Below are positions 35,597 through 44,167 of a stretch of DNA of 64,000 nucleotides, in pieces. Both the position numbers and the translations under genes were made by a program. The notes beneath the pieces are model-generated. The model worked only from the letters and a program-made list of their open reading frames with translations. It ran no database searches and was not told the origin of the DNA. The stretch is taken from positions 488,664 to 552,663 of the forward strand of contig NZ_BBZF01000012.1 in assembly GCF_020884795.1 (NCBI RefSeq). Direction: 5' to 3'. Position 1 is the stretch's first letter. Every line of letters starts with the position of its first letter. The DNA comes from Micromonospora okii. Lineage in GTDB: Bacteria; Actinomycetota; Actinomycetes; Mycobacteriales; Micromonosporaceae.

Positions 35597-35946
35597 GCGG
35601 AGAGCCTTTCGGTAGGGGCGGGGGAGAGCCGCCATGCGTGCGCCTCGGCGACGCGCTCGACGTGCCCCCGGTGCATTTGGGAGGTCTGCCATATCGCCAT
35701 GGCGCGGCCGGAACACGACAGCGCCTCGGCGTCGAGCTGCGCGGCGCGCTCCCGGTCGCCCCGGGACAGCGCCGACGTCCCGGCCCGGCGCAAGCGCTGC
35801 CCGCGGCGGGACAGCACCCGTGCCCATCGGTCGGCGACGTCGAGGCGGGCGGTTTCACGGGTGATCCACCCTGCGAGATCCTGCGCCGGGTCGCAGCACG
35901 CCGAACCGGGGTGCGGGACGGCGCGGGGCCGGCGGCGGGCGGTCAC
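35593..35946 (-). CDS. Phage hypothetical protein, 117 aa
   Basis: An Arg/Ala-rich helical protein (GWITRETARLDVADRWARVL). The GTG start overlaps the upstream stop codon as GTGA. No domain recognised. Confidence 0.6.
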   Translation of the reverse strand: MTARRRPRAVPHPGSACCDPAQDLAGWITRETARLDVADRWARVLSRRGQRLRRAGTSALSRGDRERAAQLDAEALSCSGRAMAIWQTSQMHRGHVERVAEAHAWRLSPAPTERLSA

Positions 35947-36311
35947 TGAATTCTCCCGCCAATGCCGATCCCCGACCCCTTGACTGGGTCGGAAAACGGA
36001 AACTTGACGTAGCCCCGCTCGACCGCCGCGATCTCGCTCGCGGGGGCCCCGGCCGCGTACAGCTCGGCGAGGCGGGCGGCCTTCTCCTCGCGCGCCTGGG
36101 CGGCCCGCTCGGCGAGCGTCATCCGGTGGTGCCGGCCCCCGCGCAGCTCGGCGAGGAGGGCCGAGCACGCGGCGAGCGACCGGGGCGACGTCGGGCCGTC
36201 GAGCACACTCGACGACGCGTAGGCCACCTCGCGGCACGTCGGGCACTCGCAGCCCGTGATCTCGGCCCGGTGCGGGGCGAAGTCGGCGGGGCCGATCTCC
36301 GGGGCGCTCAC
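35943..36311 (-). CDS. Phage hypothetical protein with CxCxxC
   Basis: A 122-residue protein. GCECPTCREVAY near residue 20 suggests a small zinc knuckle. A helical segment (LAERAAQAREEKAARLAELYAAGA) and a short basic C-terminus follow. The GTG start overlaps the upstream stop. Confidence 0.6.
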   Translation of the reverse strand: MSAPEIGPADFAPHRAEITGCECPTCREVAYASSSVLDGPTSPRSLAACSALLAELRGGRHHRMTLAERAAQAREEKAARLAELYAAGAPASEIAAVERGYVKFPFSDPVKGSGIGIGGRIQ

Positions 36312-36469
36312 CGCAGCACCCCCGGCCGCGCCGGCAGGCCGGTCACGACCTCGCGCATGTGGGCCGCGGCGTCGGCGTCGACCGCGTCGCGCGCCTCGAA
36401 GTCAAGGCGGTCGTACACCTCGCCGCCCGTGTCGGCCGTGCGGACGGCCTCGAAGTCGAACAGGTCCAT
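36308..36469 (-). CDS. Small acidic phage protein, 53 aa
   Basis: An acidic, helical 53-residue protein (MDLFDFEAVRTADTGGEVYD). GAGG lies upstream of the ATG. It is the first gene after both the inverted repeat D and a bipartite motif (36502-36528), so it may be among the most tightly controlled genes of the element. Confidence 0.6.
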   Translation of the reverse strand: MDLFDFEAVRTADTGGEVYDRLDFEARDAVDADAAAHMREVVTGLPARPGVLR

Positions 36470-36501
36470 TGTGGAATTCCTCTCTTGCGGGACAGGCGGC
36501 A

Positions 36502-36528
36502 TATGCGCCAGCAGGGGCCGGGCTGTTC
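36502..36528 (-). promoter_or_regulatory. Bipartite motif 1: GAACA-N11-GCTGGCGCATA
   Basis: Candidate promoter read leftward, 33 bases before the ATG at 36469. Only the two conserved blocks are shared with the other copies; the spacer differs. Confidence 0.7.
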
Positions 36529-36547
36529 GCCACCCGGCCCCCGATTT

Positions 36548-36569
36548 CTGCGCTAGGCGTCTAGCGCAC
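36548..36569 (-). promoter_or_regulatory. Inverted repeat operator D
   Basis: CTGCGCTA-N6-TAGCGCAC. It overlaps the stop codon of the phage sigma gene, which ends in CTAG-containing codons because of it. No good -10 follows, so this copy may act as operator only. Confidence 0.6.
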
Positions 36570-37323
36570 AGAGCGCAGCACGCATCTTGCCCAGGGCGCG
36601 CGTGCGCGTGCGGTACGCCTTCAGGCGGGACATGCCGAGGTAGTGACCCACGGCGTCGTCGGACAGCTCGTCGCCGGCCGCGCGGTCGTCGAAGCCGTAC
36701 TTCAGCCGACACACGGACTCCTCGGCGGCGTCGACCGCGCCGAACGCGAGGCCGCACAGCACCCGGTCTTCCGCCTCGCTGACCGCCGACGGCGTGACCA
36801 CGGGCGACAGCGACCCGTCGCCGTACGCCGAAATCGCGGCCTCCATCGACTGTCCGGCCGTGACCGCCGCCAGCACCGCGAAGAACGTCTCACGGGTCAT
36901 GGCGTACGACGGGGCGAGGTCCGCGGCCCGTGCCGGGTCGCCGTCAGCCGCGGCGAGGATGCCGAAAAACCGCTCCACGGTGCGGGGCGGGACCGTGAAC
37001 CCCGTGCCGGCGAGGGCTGCGGCGGCGGTCAGCTCGGCGTGCATGTGCTGACGCAGGATCGACACCAACCGGGACGACCGGGCGGGGTCGAACGCCTTGA
37101 CCGCGGACATCAGGCCCACCCAGGCGGCCTGACGGGCGTCGTCAAGGGGCAGTACCCGGGTGAAGGCGGCGACGGCGCGGCGCAGGTGCGGCACGTAGGC
37201 CGAGGTGAGGCGCAGGTAGGCGTCGGCGTCGCCGTCGCGGGCCGCCGCGATGGTCTCGACCTCCTCGGCGGGGTCGGCGATCTCGCGGTGGGGAGCGTCC
37301 CAAAGTCGGGCGTAGATGGACAT
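36553..37323 (-). CDS. Phage-encoded sigma-70-like factor
   Basis: A 255-residue protein with sigma region 2 features (residues about 55-100: LDDARQAAWVGLMSAVKAFDP then RLVSILRQHMHAELTAA) and a C-terminal region 4-type helix-turn-helix (about 201-250: ESVCRLKYGF, LSDDAVGHYLGMSRLKAYRTRTRALGKM). The middle is diverged and no region 1.1 is present. It should direct host RNA polymerase to phage promoters. AGGAGG lies before the ATG, and inverted repeat E lies 92 bp upstream. Candidate targets are the bipartite motifs dispersed in this prophage. Confidence 0.75.
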   Translation of the reverse strand: MSIYARLWDAPHREIADPAEEVETIAAARDGDADAYLRLTSAYVPHLRRAVAAFTRVLPLDDARQAAWVGLMSAVKAFDPARSSRLVSILRQHMHAELTAAAALAGTGFTVPPRTVERFFGILAAADGDPARAADLAPSYAMTRETFFAVLAAVTAGQSMEAAISAYGDGSLSPVVTPSAVSEAEDRVLCGLAFGAVDAAEESVCRLKYGFDDRAAGDELSDDAVGHYLGMSRLKAYRTRTRALGKMRAALCALDA

Positions 37324-37414
37324 AAGTAGCCTCCTGGGGGCGTGACGGGGTCGCCGGCTGAAGGCCGGCCTTTGATCGAACGGGTGTGCGATCGGTGGCG
37401 CGCTGTCGACGCTA

Positions 37415-37436
37415 CTCCGCTAACCGACTAGCGCAA
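37415..37436 (-). promoter_or_regulatory. Inverted repeat operator/promoter E
   Basis: CTCCGCTA-N6-TAGCGCAA, 92 bp before the sigma gene. Minus strand: TTGCGC and TAGCGT are 16 bases apart. Confidence 0.7.
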
Positions 37437-37504
37437 GAGTTGTTCGATCATCGGTACGAACGGGCAGGTAGGGCCCGCCGTACGGGCGGGGGCGGAACAC
37501 CAAA

Positions 37505-37532
37505 GGGCCCCGAGGAATCACCCCCGGGGCCC
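37505..37532 (-). terminator. Phage terminator
   Basis: GGGCCCCG and CGGGGCCC arms, 18 bases after the gene ending at 37550. Confidence 0.7.
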
Positions 37533-37549
37533 CGATCGGACAGTGCGCG

Positions 37550-37891
37550 CTACGCCGACCGGCGCACCTCGCGCGCCGTGTAGGCGACCACGCGCAGGCC
37601 CAGCGCGGCGGCTAGCGCGTACTCCCACAGGCCCTCAGCGCCGGGCAGCGTCACGACCACGTCGGCCGCGGTCAGCGCGTCCATGTCGGCGGCGACGTCG
37701 GCAACCAGGTCGCCGGCCGCATCGGCGGTTAGCCCGGGGGCGACGACCTCGCAGCCGGCCGCGCGCAGCGCGTCGAGCGCGGCCCCGAACCGGGCCGCCC
37801 GGTCGCCCGGGGTGCCCGTGCTCGGGCCGAGGAGGTACACGCGCTGCCCTGCCATGCGAGTAAGGTCGTCCGCCCGTCGTGCGGTGATCAT
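37550..37891 (-). CDS. DUF4406-like / nucleoside deoxyribosyltransferase-like protein
   Basis: A 113-residue Rossmann-like protein. RVYLLGPSTGTPGDRAARFGAAL, GCEVVAPG, DMDALTAADVVVTLPGAEGLWEYALAAALGLRVV match the pattern of small phage proteins related to nucleoside 2-deoxyribosyltransferases. It may alter nucleotide pools. Start ATG overlaps the stop of the gene upstream (ATGA). Confidence 0.75.
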   Translation of the reverse strand: MITARRADDLTRMAGQRVYLLGPSTGTPGDRAARFGAALDALRAAGCEVVAPGLTADAAGDLVADVAADMDALTAADVVVTLPGAEGLWEYALAAALGLRVVAYTAREVRRSA

Positions 37892-38214
37892 TTGCTGTCC
37901 TCCCCGTTCTGCGGCGCAAGCGCCGACAGCACTTCCCGGCGCGCCGGCCGTCGCGGGCCAGAATCACGCCGGTAAGTGCGTTCGCCGAGCGTACTACCCA
38001 GGCACGACGCCGCAACCACGCCGAATCGCAGGGAGCGGGCACTGTGCATATTTGCTGGCCGTTCGGCCGTGGCGTGCCTCGGCCGCGCGCCGGGCGGGGT
38101 AGACCGATGTGCGGACATCACGCCTGGTAGGGCCCTTGCGAGCGCTCCCACCCCGACCCGCGCGCGGTCGGCAAGATCGACCGCGCGGCGCGGGCCGCCG
38201 CGCCTTGGCGTCAT
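37888..38214 (-). CDS. Phage hypothetical protein, basic, 108 aa
   Basis: An Arg-rich protein without recognisable domains. It is kept because its stop overlaps the next start by 4 bases and it starts 12 bases after the polymerase gene behind an AGGCGGG site. Composition is somewhat unlike its neighbours, so it could be a mis-called frame. Confidence 0.45.
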   Translation of the reverse strand: MTPRRGGPRRAVDLADRARVGVGALARALPGVMSAHRSTPPGARPRHATAERPANMHSARSLRFGVVAASCLGSTLGERTYRRDSGPRRPARREVLSALAPQNGEDSK

Positions 38215-38226
38215 CGTCCCGCCTCC

Positions 38227-40116
38227 TTAGTCATGCCTAACTCCCCATTTCCGCGGGTGCGATTCACGAACCACGCAGCGCCCCTTCTTTTCTGCGCATC
38301 CGTAGCCGTGCCCCCAGCTAGGCCCGTAGACGTCGGGGTCAGACTCAATCCGCACGCCGAAGAATGTCGACTCCATTGCGCGGCCGATCTCCCGAATAAC
38401 CTCCTCGGCGTCAGCCGTGGGGGCCTGGGCGATCAGCTCGTCATGCACCGGCAGTAGCAGGTGGTCGCCGAGGCCGGCGGCGAAGATATCCGCGATTGCC
38501 TGGGCGAGGAGGTCCCGCGCCGTCGACTGGACGACGTAGTTGGTCGCCGCGTACAGGCGGTCACGGTCTAGGGGTAGGTGTCGCCCGCTCGGCGTGACAA
38601 CCTCGCGCCGGCCGAACTCTGCGCGTTCCATGAGCCGACGGGAATACCGCTTGATCTCGGGATAGACCCGGTCGTACGCCGCAATAGCTCGCTTGACCGC
38701 GTCGAGGTCCGCGCCGGTCTGCCGGGCGAGCGTTACCGCCCCGCCCCCGTAGACCTTGCCGAAGCCCACGCCCTTATAGAGCTTACGGTGACGCTTCGTA
38801 AACCCGTCGCCCTCGATCAGTCGCGCCGTGAAGGCATGAAGATCCTCGCCGTTGGCGATTGCCTCTTTCATGCGCGGCACGTCCGCCAGCGCCGCGAGTA
38901 CCCGCATTTCAACCGCCTGATAGTCGGCCGCAATGATCGTGTGCCCCGGGTCGGCGACGAACGCGCGGCGAATCGTCCAGTCGGACGACGGAAGCTGTTG
39001 CAGCGGGGGCCGGCTGATCGACATGCGGGCGGTCCGGGCCTGAAGCGCGCCGATCGACGGGTGAAGCCGGTCGTCCGCGTCTTTCAGGTCGAGGAACGCC
39101 GACGCGTACGCCGTAGCCCACTTCTCGGCCCGCTTGCTGCGAAGCACCGCGTCAGCGAGCAGGTTAGGCGCGCGCACGTCGAGGCGTTCCCACCCGAGCG
39201 ACAGATCGGCGAGCGGCAAGAGAACGCCCTTGTCGACTTTGGTCGCGCCGGACGCCGTCCGCTCGGTCAGCGCCTCGCCCATTGCGGCAAGCGCGGCGGC
39301 GACCTGCGTCGTGCTGTTGACGTTGGTCACCCCGTACCGACCCGCGACGCGTTTATACGCCTCGGCGTCGGCGAGGAGGTCCGTCCGAAGGGTCTCGACG
39401 TACGGCACGTCGAGGCGGAACCCCCGGCGCTGAAGAATAGCCAACAGGATTTGTAGGTGATGCTCGAATTTGGACAGGTGGTCTAGCCCGATCTCGCGCA
39501 CCATCGGGCCCAGCACGCGGAACAGGCGGTGCGCGAAGATCACGTCTAGACCTGCATACCTGGTGTACAACTCATTGTCGATCGGGATGCCAGCCCACCC
39601 AGTTGCTTTGGTCAGCCCGAGGCGACGGAACTCGGTCGTCAGACCCTCTTGCGTGTCCGGGGCGTCCGGGTCGACGTACACCGCCGAAAGCGGCTTCAGC
39701 GCGAGGCCGATCCCACCTTCCTGGGGCGCGCGCGGGTCGAGGAGGTGCGCCAGGACGCGTGTGTCGTACGTCCGCGGACCCAGGTCTTCGAGGCGCACGC
39801 CTAGATGCCTGTCGACCACCAACAGGTCGTACTGCGCGTTGTGCATCGTGTACGGGCGCGGCTGTCGCAGCGCCGCGGCGATCTCCTCGCCGAACGCGTC
39901 AGCGCGCAACACCCACGCTTCGCGGCTGTTGCCGAACTGGGCGAGGCGCAGGCGGTGCTCAGGCGTGTAAACGTCGAGGCCGGTCGTTTCGGTGTCGAAC
40001 GCCAACACCTTGTCGCCCTGGGCGAGGAACGCCCGGAAGCGGTCGAGGTCGTCGCGGCGCTCGGGAATGTGAATGCCGACCGTCGAGCCGGCGACGCTGT
40101 GCGTCAGGGTCCGCAC
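38227..40116 (-). CDS. Phage DNA polymerase, family A
   Basis: A 629-residue replicative polymerase of the phage/Pol I type. The N-terminal 3'-5' exonuclease domain has DTETTGLD (41-48), HNAQYD and YAGLDVIFAH. The polymerase domain has motif A IIAADYQAVEMRVLA, motif B region RKLYKGVGFGKVYGGG (the O-helix Lys and Tyr are present) and motif C LPVHDELIAQ. No 5'-3' exonuclease domain is attached. The GTG start follows a terminator at 40140-40176. One GTTTACACG copy lies inside the exonuclease part. Confidence 0.95.
   Translation of the reverse strand: MRTLTHSVAGSTVGIHIPERRDDLDRFRAFLAQGDKVLAFDTETTGLDVYTPEHRLRLAQFGNSREAWVLRADAFGEEIAAALRQPRPYTMHNAQYDLLVVDRHLGVRLEDLGPRTYDTRVLAHLLDPRAPQEGGIGLALKPLSAVYVDPDAPDTQEGLTTEFRRLGLTKATGWAGIPIDNELYTRYAGLDVIFAHRLFRVLGPMVREIGLDHLSKFEHHLQILLAILQRRGFRLDVPYVETLRTDLLADAEAYKRVAGRYGVTNVNSTTQVAAALAAMGEALTERTASGATKVDKGVLLPLADLSLGWERLDVRAPNLLADAVLRSKRAEKWATAYASAFLDLKDADDRLHPSIGALQARTARMSISRPPLQQLPSSDWTIRRAFVADPGHTIIAADYQAVEMRVLAALADVPRMKEAIANGEDLHAFTARLIEGDGFTKRHRKLYKGVGFGKVYGGGAVTLARQTGADLDAVKRAIAAYDRVYPEIKRYSRRLMERAEFGRREVVTPSGRHLPLDRDRLYAATNYVVQSTARDLLAQAIADIFAAGLGDHLLLPVHDELIAQAPTADAEEVIREIGRAMESTFFGVRIESDPDVYGPSWGHGYGCAEKKGRCVVRESHPRKWGVRHD
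39964..39972 (-). promoter_or_regulatory. GTTTACACG site 3
   Basis: Inside the DNA polymerase gene, reading GTT TAC ACG (Val-Tyr-Thr), although GTT is otherwise a rare codon in this DNA. Confidence 0.5.
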
Positions 40117-40139
40117 GCGCGGCCCCCTTTCGGATACGG

Positions 40140-40176
40140 CTGAAGGGCCGCCCCCGGGTGGGAAGCGGCCCTTCAG
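40140..40176 (-). terminator. Phage terminator
   Basis: CTGAAGGGCCGC and GCGGCCCTTCAG, perfect 12 bp, between the gene ending at 40190 and the polymerase start. Confidence 0.85.
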
Positions 40177-40189
40177 CAGGTCGGTCGGA

Positions 40190-40342
40190 TCAGTCGGTCT
40201 CTACGGGACGGCTCGCGGCGCTCGGCTCGGCGGGGTCGCCGTGCACGTCGTACCGCTCACACCCGCGGTACCAACACGACACGTCGTGTACGTGATCGGT
40301 CGGCGGGCCGATCGGCTCGGTTTCCCACGTGGCACCTGTCAC
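40190..40342 (-). CDS. Small phage hypothetical protein, 50 aa
   Basis: A short acidic protein with CWYRGCERYDVHGDP, maybe a zinc-binding or recognition peptide. The GTG at 40342 overlaps the upstream stop as GTGA, the pattern used throughout this phage; an ATG at 40393 would overlap the previous gene by 55 bases. Confidence 0.5.
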   Translation of the reverse strand: MTGATWETEPIGPPTDHVHDVSCWYRGCERYDVHGDPAEPSAASRPVETD

Positions 40343-40599
40343 CGCGACCACGTCCCGCGCGGTCGAGGCCCGATCGGGCAGATTCGCCGGCATCCGCCCG
40401 CCTTCCGGTCGGCGATCAGCACACGCTCACGGCGGGGGTACGACAGCGCCCGCCAGTCAGCCAGCGTTACGCCCTGCCGGGCGACCGCCATCCACGCGAG
40501 GTAACGCACCATGCCGATACCGGCCTTGACGAACGGCTCAATGGCGGTCAGCGTCTCGCGCCGCTCGCGCATCAGCGCGTCTTGGTAGGACTCACCCAC
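40339..40599 (-). CDS. Phage hypothetical protein, 86 aa
   Basis: A basic helical protein (ERRETLTAIEPFVKAGIGMVRYLAWMAVARQGVTLADW). The GTG at 40599 lies 8 bases inside the end of the upstream gene; the longer open frame upstream is a shadow of that gene. No family recognised. Confidence 0.55.
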   Translation of the reverse strand: MGESYQDALMRERRETLTAIEPFVKAGIGMVRYLAWMAVARQGVTLADWRALSYPRRERVLIADRKAGGCRRICPIGPRPRGTWSR

Positions 40600-41287
40600 C
40601 GCACGCACCCCCGCAGCACCCGGCCCCGTCCGGCCGCGGCTCGGCCGGGTCGACGTCGGGGGCGTCCGGGGCGATGTACCGGACCGTGCCACCCCCGTAC
40701 CGCACAACGCGGTACCCCGTGCGGGCCGCGGTGACCTCCTCGGGCGACCGGCACAGCACTGCCACCCCGCACGGAACAACCCCGCTGGGCGTCTGGACGC
40801 AGACCGGGACGGGTCCGGCGTCGGGGGTGGCGGCCTCGTGCTGCGCCGGCCACCCGCCCGGCGGCGCGTCCGTGATGCACGCCGGTTCCGCCCGGCACCG
40901 GGGCGACTCGGAACAGGTGCCCTTGCCGCGGTAGTAGTCGCACCCGCTCAGGTCCGGCTCCGCCGGGTCGCGGTCGGGGGCGTCGAGGGTGGCCGGGGTG
41001 ACCCGCTGACACTCATCGTCGAGCGGGTGCGGCGTCGCGCCGTACTGGCAGATGACCAGCGGTGGCGCGTCCCGGTCGGTCACCGTGCCGGCCCCGTCGA
41101 CCTCGAAGCGGGCCGGGGGCGACAGCCGCGCCAGTTCGCGCGTGAGGTAGGCGTCGACCAGCGCGGCCCAGTTGGGCTGGGCCGCGCTCTCGGTCTCGGA
41201 CCCCGGGTCGCCGCACACGTTCGCGGCGAACAGGGGGCAGGCCCGGCAACCGCCGGTCACGCCGCAGTCGTCGGCGGGGGCGGTCAC
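40592..41287 (-). CDS. Phage Cys-rich hypothetical protein, 231 aa
   Basis: At least 15 Cys, in clusters such as GCRACPLFAANVCG, CDYYRGKGTCSESPRCRAEPAC and GCCGGACGG, suggest metal binding. The first cluster resembles the zinc fingers found in phage regulators, and no enzyme motif is seen. The GTG start overlaps the upstream stop as GTGA. Confidence 0.6.
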   Translation of the reverse strand: MTAPADDCGVTGGCRACPLFAANVCGDPGSETESAAQPNWAALVDAYLTRELARLSPPARFEVDGAGTVTDRDAPPLVICQYGATPHPLDDECQRVTPATLDAPDRDPAEPDLSGCDYYRGKGTCSESPRCRAEPACITDAPPGGWPAQHEAATPDAGPVPVCVQTPSGVVPCGVAVLCRSPEEVTAARTGYRVVRYGGGTVRYIAPDAPDVDPAEPRPDGAGCCGGACGG

Positions 41288-41601
41288 GGGCGCACCGCCG
41301 TACCCTCGACGACCGCCCCGTTCAGCGCGTCCGGGCTGTCGGCGGGCACCGTGCCCACGCCCTTGCACGTCTCGCACGGGGTACCGGACCACGACGGGTA
41401 CTCGCCCAGGCCCCCACAGCCGGCGCAGTCGCCGCGGGCCTCCTCGACCTCGAAGGCGTCGATCGCGCCGTCCTTGACGGCCGAGATGATCCCTTCGGCC
41501 ACGAATCGGACCGTGTCGGCCTCGACCTCGGTGAGCAAGACCACGGTGGCGGTTTCACCTCGCGGCGTGGCGAGCGTGATTACGTACGGCTTGCGATCCA
41601 T
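41284..41601 (-). CDS. Phage protein with DnaJ-like CxxCxG zinc motif
   Basis: A 105-residue protein. After a 50-residue beta-type domain (KPYVITLATPRGETATVVLL), it carries CAGCGGLG and CETCKGVG, one paired zinc-binding unit like half of a DnaJ zinc finger. TAGGAG lies before the ATG. It is the first gene of a three-gene coupled unit behind a bipartite motif. Confidence 0.65.
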   Translation of the reverse strand: MDRKPYVITLATPRGETATVVLLTEVEADTVRFVAEGIISAVKDGAIDAFEVEEARGDCAGCGGLGEYPSWSGTPCETCKGVGTVPADSPDALNGAVVEGTAVRP

Positions 41602-41608
41602 GTCACTC

Positions 41609-44167
41609 CTAGAAAACGTCGTCGAGGCTCGGCCCGGCGGTGGGGATGCTTACGCCCGGCTTATGCGCCAGCGGATCGGGGTTTGTTCGCGCCTCGGCCG
41701 ACTTTTCTTCGCGGGTCTCGCCGTCGGCCTCCTCGACGTCCGCCGCGCGGTCCGTGGGACGGGCGAGGCGGATACCCTCGAAGACGACTCCCGTGTTCAT
41801 TCGCTTTTTCGTCGCCTTCCGTTCTTCGAGCGCGGCGAAGAATGCGCGACGCGTCCAGCGCTCCTTAGCCGGAAGTGCCTCGTCTTCGCACCATTGGCGG
41901 TAGGCGTCCCACGCGATACGTGCCTGAACGCGCGCCCCTTCCTCGAATACGAATACCCCGGGGAACAGGCCGGCGAGGGCGTCGGACGTGTAACGGTATT
42001 CCGCCGTCGCTGCGATAACCGACGGCGGGTCCTGAAGTCCGTCGCGGTACCAATCCACGGCCCCGCGAACGGCCCACGCCAGGATGCCGGCGGCCTCCTC
42101 GGTAATCAGCTTGTGCTTCAGCTTCCGGTCGCGCTCGTGCGGCGCGAAGTAGCGCACCCAGGGGATGAGCTTCACCCGCGCCCAGAGCCCTTCATCCTGC
42201 CCTTTGAAATTGGGCTTGTTGTTCGTGCTCAACATGATCAGGAACGTCGGAAGGAACTCGAAGAACTCTTTCCGCATGAAGCGGGCGCTGATCGTGTCCT
42301 GACCCGTGACCCGCTTCAGCAGGGACTCCGCCATCGGGGCCCCGGCCTCGCCCTCGCTCGCCAGCACCAACCGCGCACCCTTCATCGCGGCAATGTCGTT
42401 CGGGATGCCCCCGGCAGGCTTAGCCTCAAACGTGCTGAACGGCGTTGCCACGGTGTGAGCCTTGAACAGGTGCGCGAGCACTTCGGTAAAAACACCCTTA
42501 CCGTTTCGGCCCTTGCCGAAGAACACCGCGAAACACTGTTCCGAGGTCTCGCCCGTGATGCCGTACCCGGTCAGCCTTTGCATGTACGCCGGCAGGTCCG
42601 GGTTTGCGGGGAACACCTCGCGCAGAAACTTTTCCCACCGCGGGGCCTGTGCCTCGGGGTCGTACTCGATGTCGACGCGCTTGGTCAGCAACAGATCAGG
42701 GTCATGCGGGAGCAATTTTCCCGTGCGGAGGTCGATCACCCCGTTTCGGCAGGCAAGGAGGTGGTGATGGCTGTCGAATTCGTTGATGTCGTGAGCCACC
42801 CCGCGCAGTGCGCGTAGCTCCTTAACCATCGCGTCAATGCCCCGAGAGCTGTTCGCAGCCCTAGCGAACGCCTTCAGTTTGCCGACCCGCGCGCCCAGTT
42901 CCTTAGTTGCGGCCTTGTCGCCCGCCTGGGCGACCTCCTTCAGCGCGTCGGCCAGTGCGGAAGCCTCCTCCCACAAGGCTGCCGCCACGTCTTGCGCGGT
43001 GGTGCGGACTAGGTCGAGGCTGTCGAGCGTCCACACGCCCGCGGTCAAGATGAAGAAACCCGCCTCGGGCGAGTACCGCACGCCGGACCCGCTCGCCTCG
43101 AAGTGCTCGCGCAGCCGGCGCGCCGACGCGACTTCGGTCAGGTCCGCGTCGGTCCACGCGTCGAGGCGCGCCCGCAGCGCGCCCGGGTCCTCACTGGTCA
43201 CCACGGCGCGGACGAACTCCGTAGCAAAGCCTTCCTTGTTGCGCTTACGCCATTCGGTCAGGTCGTCGCCGTCGATCGGCGGCCGGACCGCCCGCGCCGA
43301 CTCGCCGCACCGGGCCAGCTCGGCGACCAGGCCCCGCGCGAAGCGGTCGCCGGCCGGGTCCGCGTCGCCGACGACGACGAACGGCCTGCCGGCGGCGAGC
43401 GCGACCAGCTCGGCGGCGACCGCGGCCGGGGCCTGTCCCGCACCGCGCACGGGCGCAGCGTCGTACCCGGTTGCGCACGCGGTCAGGCCGTCGCCGGGGC
43501 CCTCCGTCACGATCACTTCCGACCATCCGGCCTCACCCGGCAGCCATCCCACCTTGGCCCAGCTCGCGCCGTCGGGCGACGGCGGGCCCAGCCAGCGCAC
43601 CCGCGCGGCCGGGTCGAGGGCGCGGGCCTGGTAGCCGCGCGGGACGCCGTCGCGGTCGCGGAACGGGACGACAAGGCGCGGGCCCCCGCCGAGGTCGAGC
43701 GCGAGGCCCAGGCCCAGGCGGGCACAGTCGCCCGCGTCTAGGCCGAACCTGTCAGCGGCGTAAATCTGCGCAGCGCCGCCGGCCTGTCCGCAGGCGTACA
43801 CCTGTCCATCGGCGGCCCGGGTGGTGAGGGCGGACGCCCACCCGTCGAGCTGCGCCGCCAGCGCGGCGACCGCCGACGGGTCCGCCGGGCGGGACGTCGA
43901 CCGGGCGCGGGCCGGCGCGTCGGCCGTGTCGATCGCGTCGAGCTGCGCCCAGGTCATGCCGAGCGCGTCGAGCACGCCGGGCCGGTCGTCGGCGCGCTGG
44001 GCCGGGGCCGTCGGGCACCCGGCGCGGCACTTCAACAGCACCGCGCCGGTCTCGCCGACGGCGATGCGCAGCGACGGCCGGCTGTCCCTGTGCGCCGGGC
44101 ACCGGGCAATCCAGCCGTCGGCGTCGTCGACCGCGTCGAGGCGGGCGAGGAGGTCAGTCAACTTCAC
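41609..44167 (-). CDS. Phage primase-helicase (D5/P4 type)
   Basis: An 852-residue bifunctional replication protein. N-terminal zinc motif (CPAHRDSRPSL and LLKCRAGC), TOPRIM domain with TEGPGDG (221-227) and GDADPAGDR (267-275), then the superfamily 3 helicase with Walker A GKGRNGKG (551-558) and the D5-type stretch NNKPNFKGQDEGLWARVKLIPW. It primes and unwinds phage DNA for the polymerase. The GTG start overlaps the preceding small gene (GTGA). Its C-terminal codons contain a bipartite motif. Confidence 0.93.
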   Translation of the reverse strand: MKLTDLLARLDAVDDADGWIARCPAHRDSRPSLRIAVGETGAVLLKCRAGCPTAPAQRADDRPGVLDALGMTWAQLDAIDTADAPARARSTSRPADPSAVAALAAQLDGWASALTTRAADGQVYACGQAGGAAQIYAADRFGLDAGDCARLGLGLALDLGGGPRLVVPFRDRDGVPRGYQARALDPAARVRWLGPPSPDGASWAKVGWLPGEAGWSEVIVTEGPGDGLTACATGYDAAPVRGAGQAPAAVAAELVALAAGRPFVVVGDADPAGDRFARGLVAELARCGESARAVRPPIDGDDLTEWRKRNKEGFATEFVRAVVTSEDPGALRARLDAWTDADLTEVASARRLREHFEASGSGVRYSPEAGFFILTAGVWTLDSLDLVRTTAQDVAAALWEEASALADALKEVAQAGDKAATKELGARVGKLKAFARAANSSRGIDAMVKELRALRGVAHDINEFDSHHHLLACRNGVIDLRTGKLLPHDPDLLLTKRVDIEYDPEAQAPRWEKFLREVFPANPDLPAYMQRLTGYGITGETSEQCFAVFFGKGRNGKGVFTEVLAHLFKAHTVATPFSTFEAKPAGGIPNDIAAMKGARLVLASEGEAGAPMAESLLKRVTGQDTISARFMRKEFFEFLPTFLIMLSTNNKPNFKGQDEGLWARVKLIPWVRYFAPHERDRKLKHKLITEEAAGILAWAVRGAVDWYRDGLQDPPSVIAATAEYRYTSDALAGLFPGVFVFEEGARVQARIAWDAYRQWCEDEALPAKERWTRRAFFAALEERKATKKRMNTGVVFEGIRLARPTDRAADVEEADGETREEKSAEARTNPDPLAHKPGVSIPTAGPSLDDVF
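41662..41688 (-). promoter_or_regulatory. Bipartite motif 2: GAACA-N11-GCTGGCGCATA
   Basis: Lies inside the last 20 codons of the primase-helicase gene, 60 bases before the start at 41601. Both blocks are retained although they are coding. Confidence 0.7.

Noticed and set aside
37976..38230. A plus-strand 84-codon frame in the prophage
   Set aside because: Every supported phage gene is on the minus strand, and this frame has no start signal or recognisable similarity.
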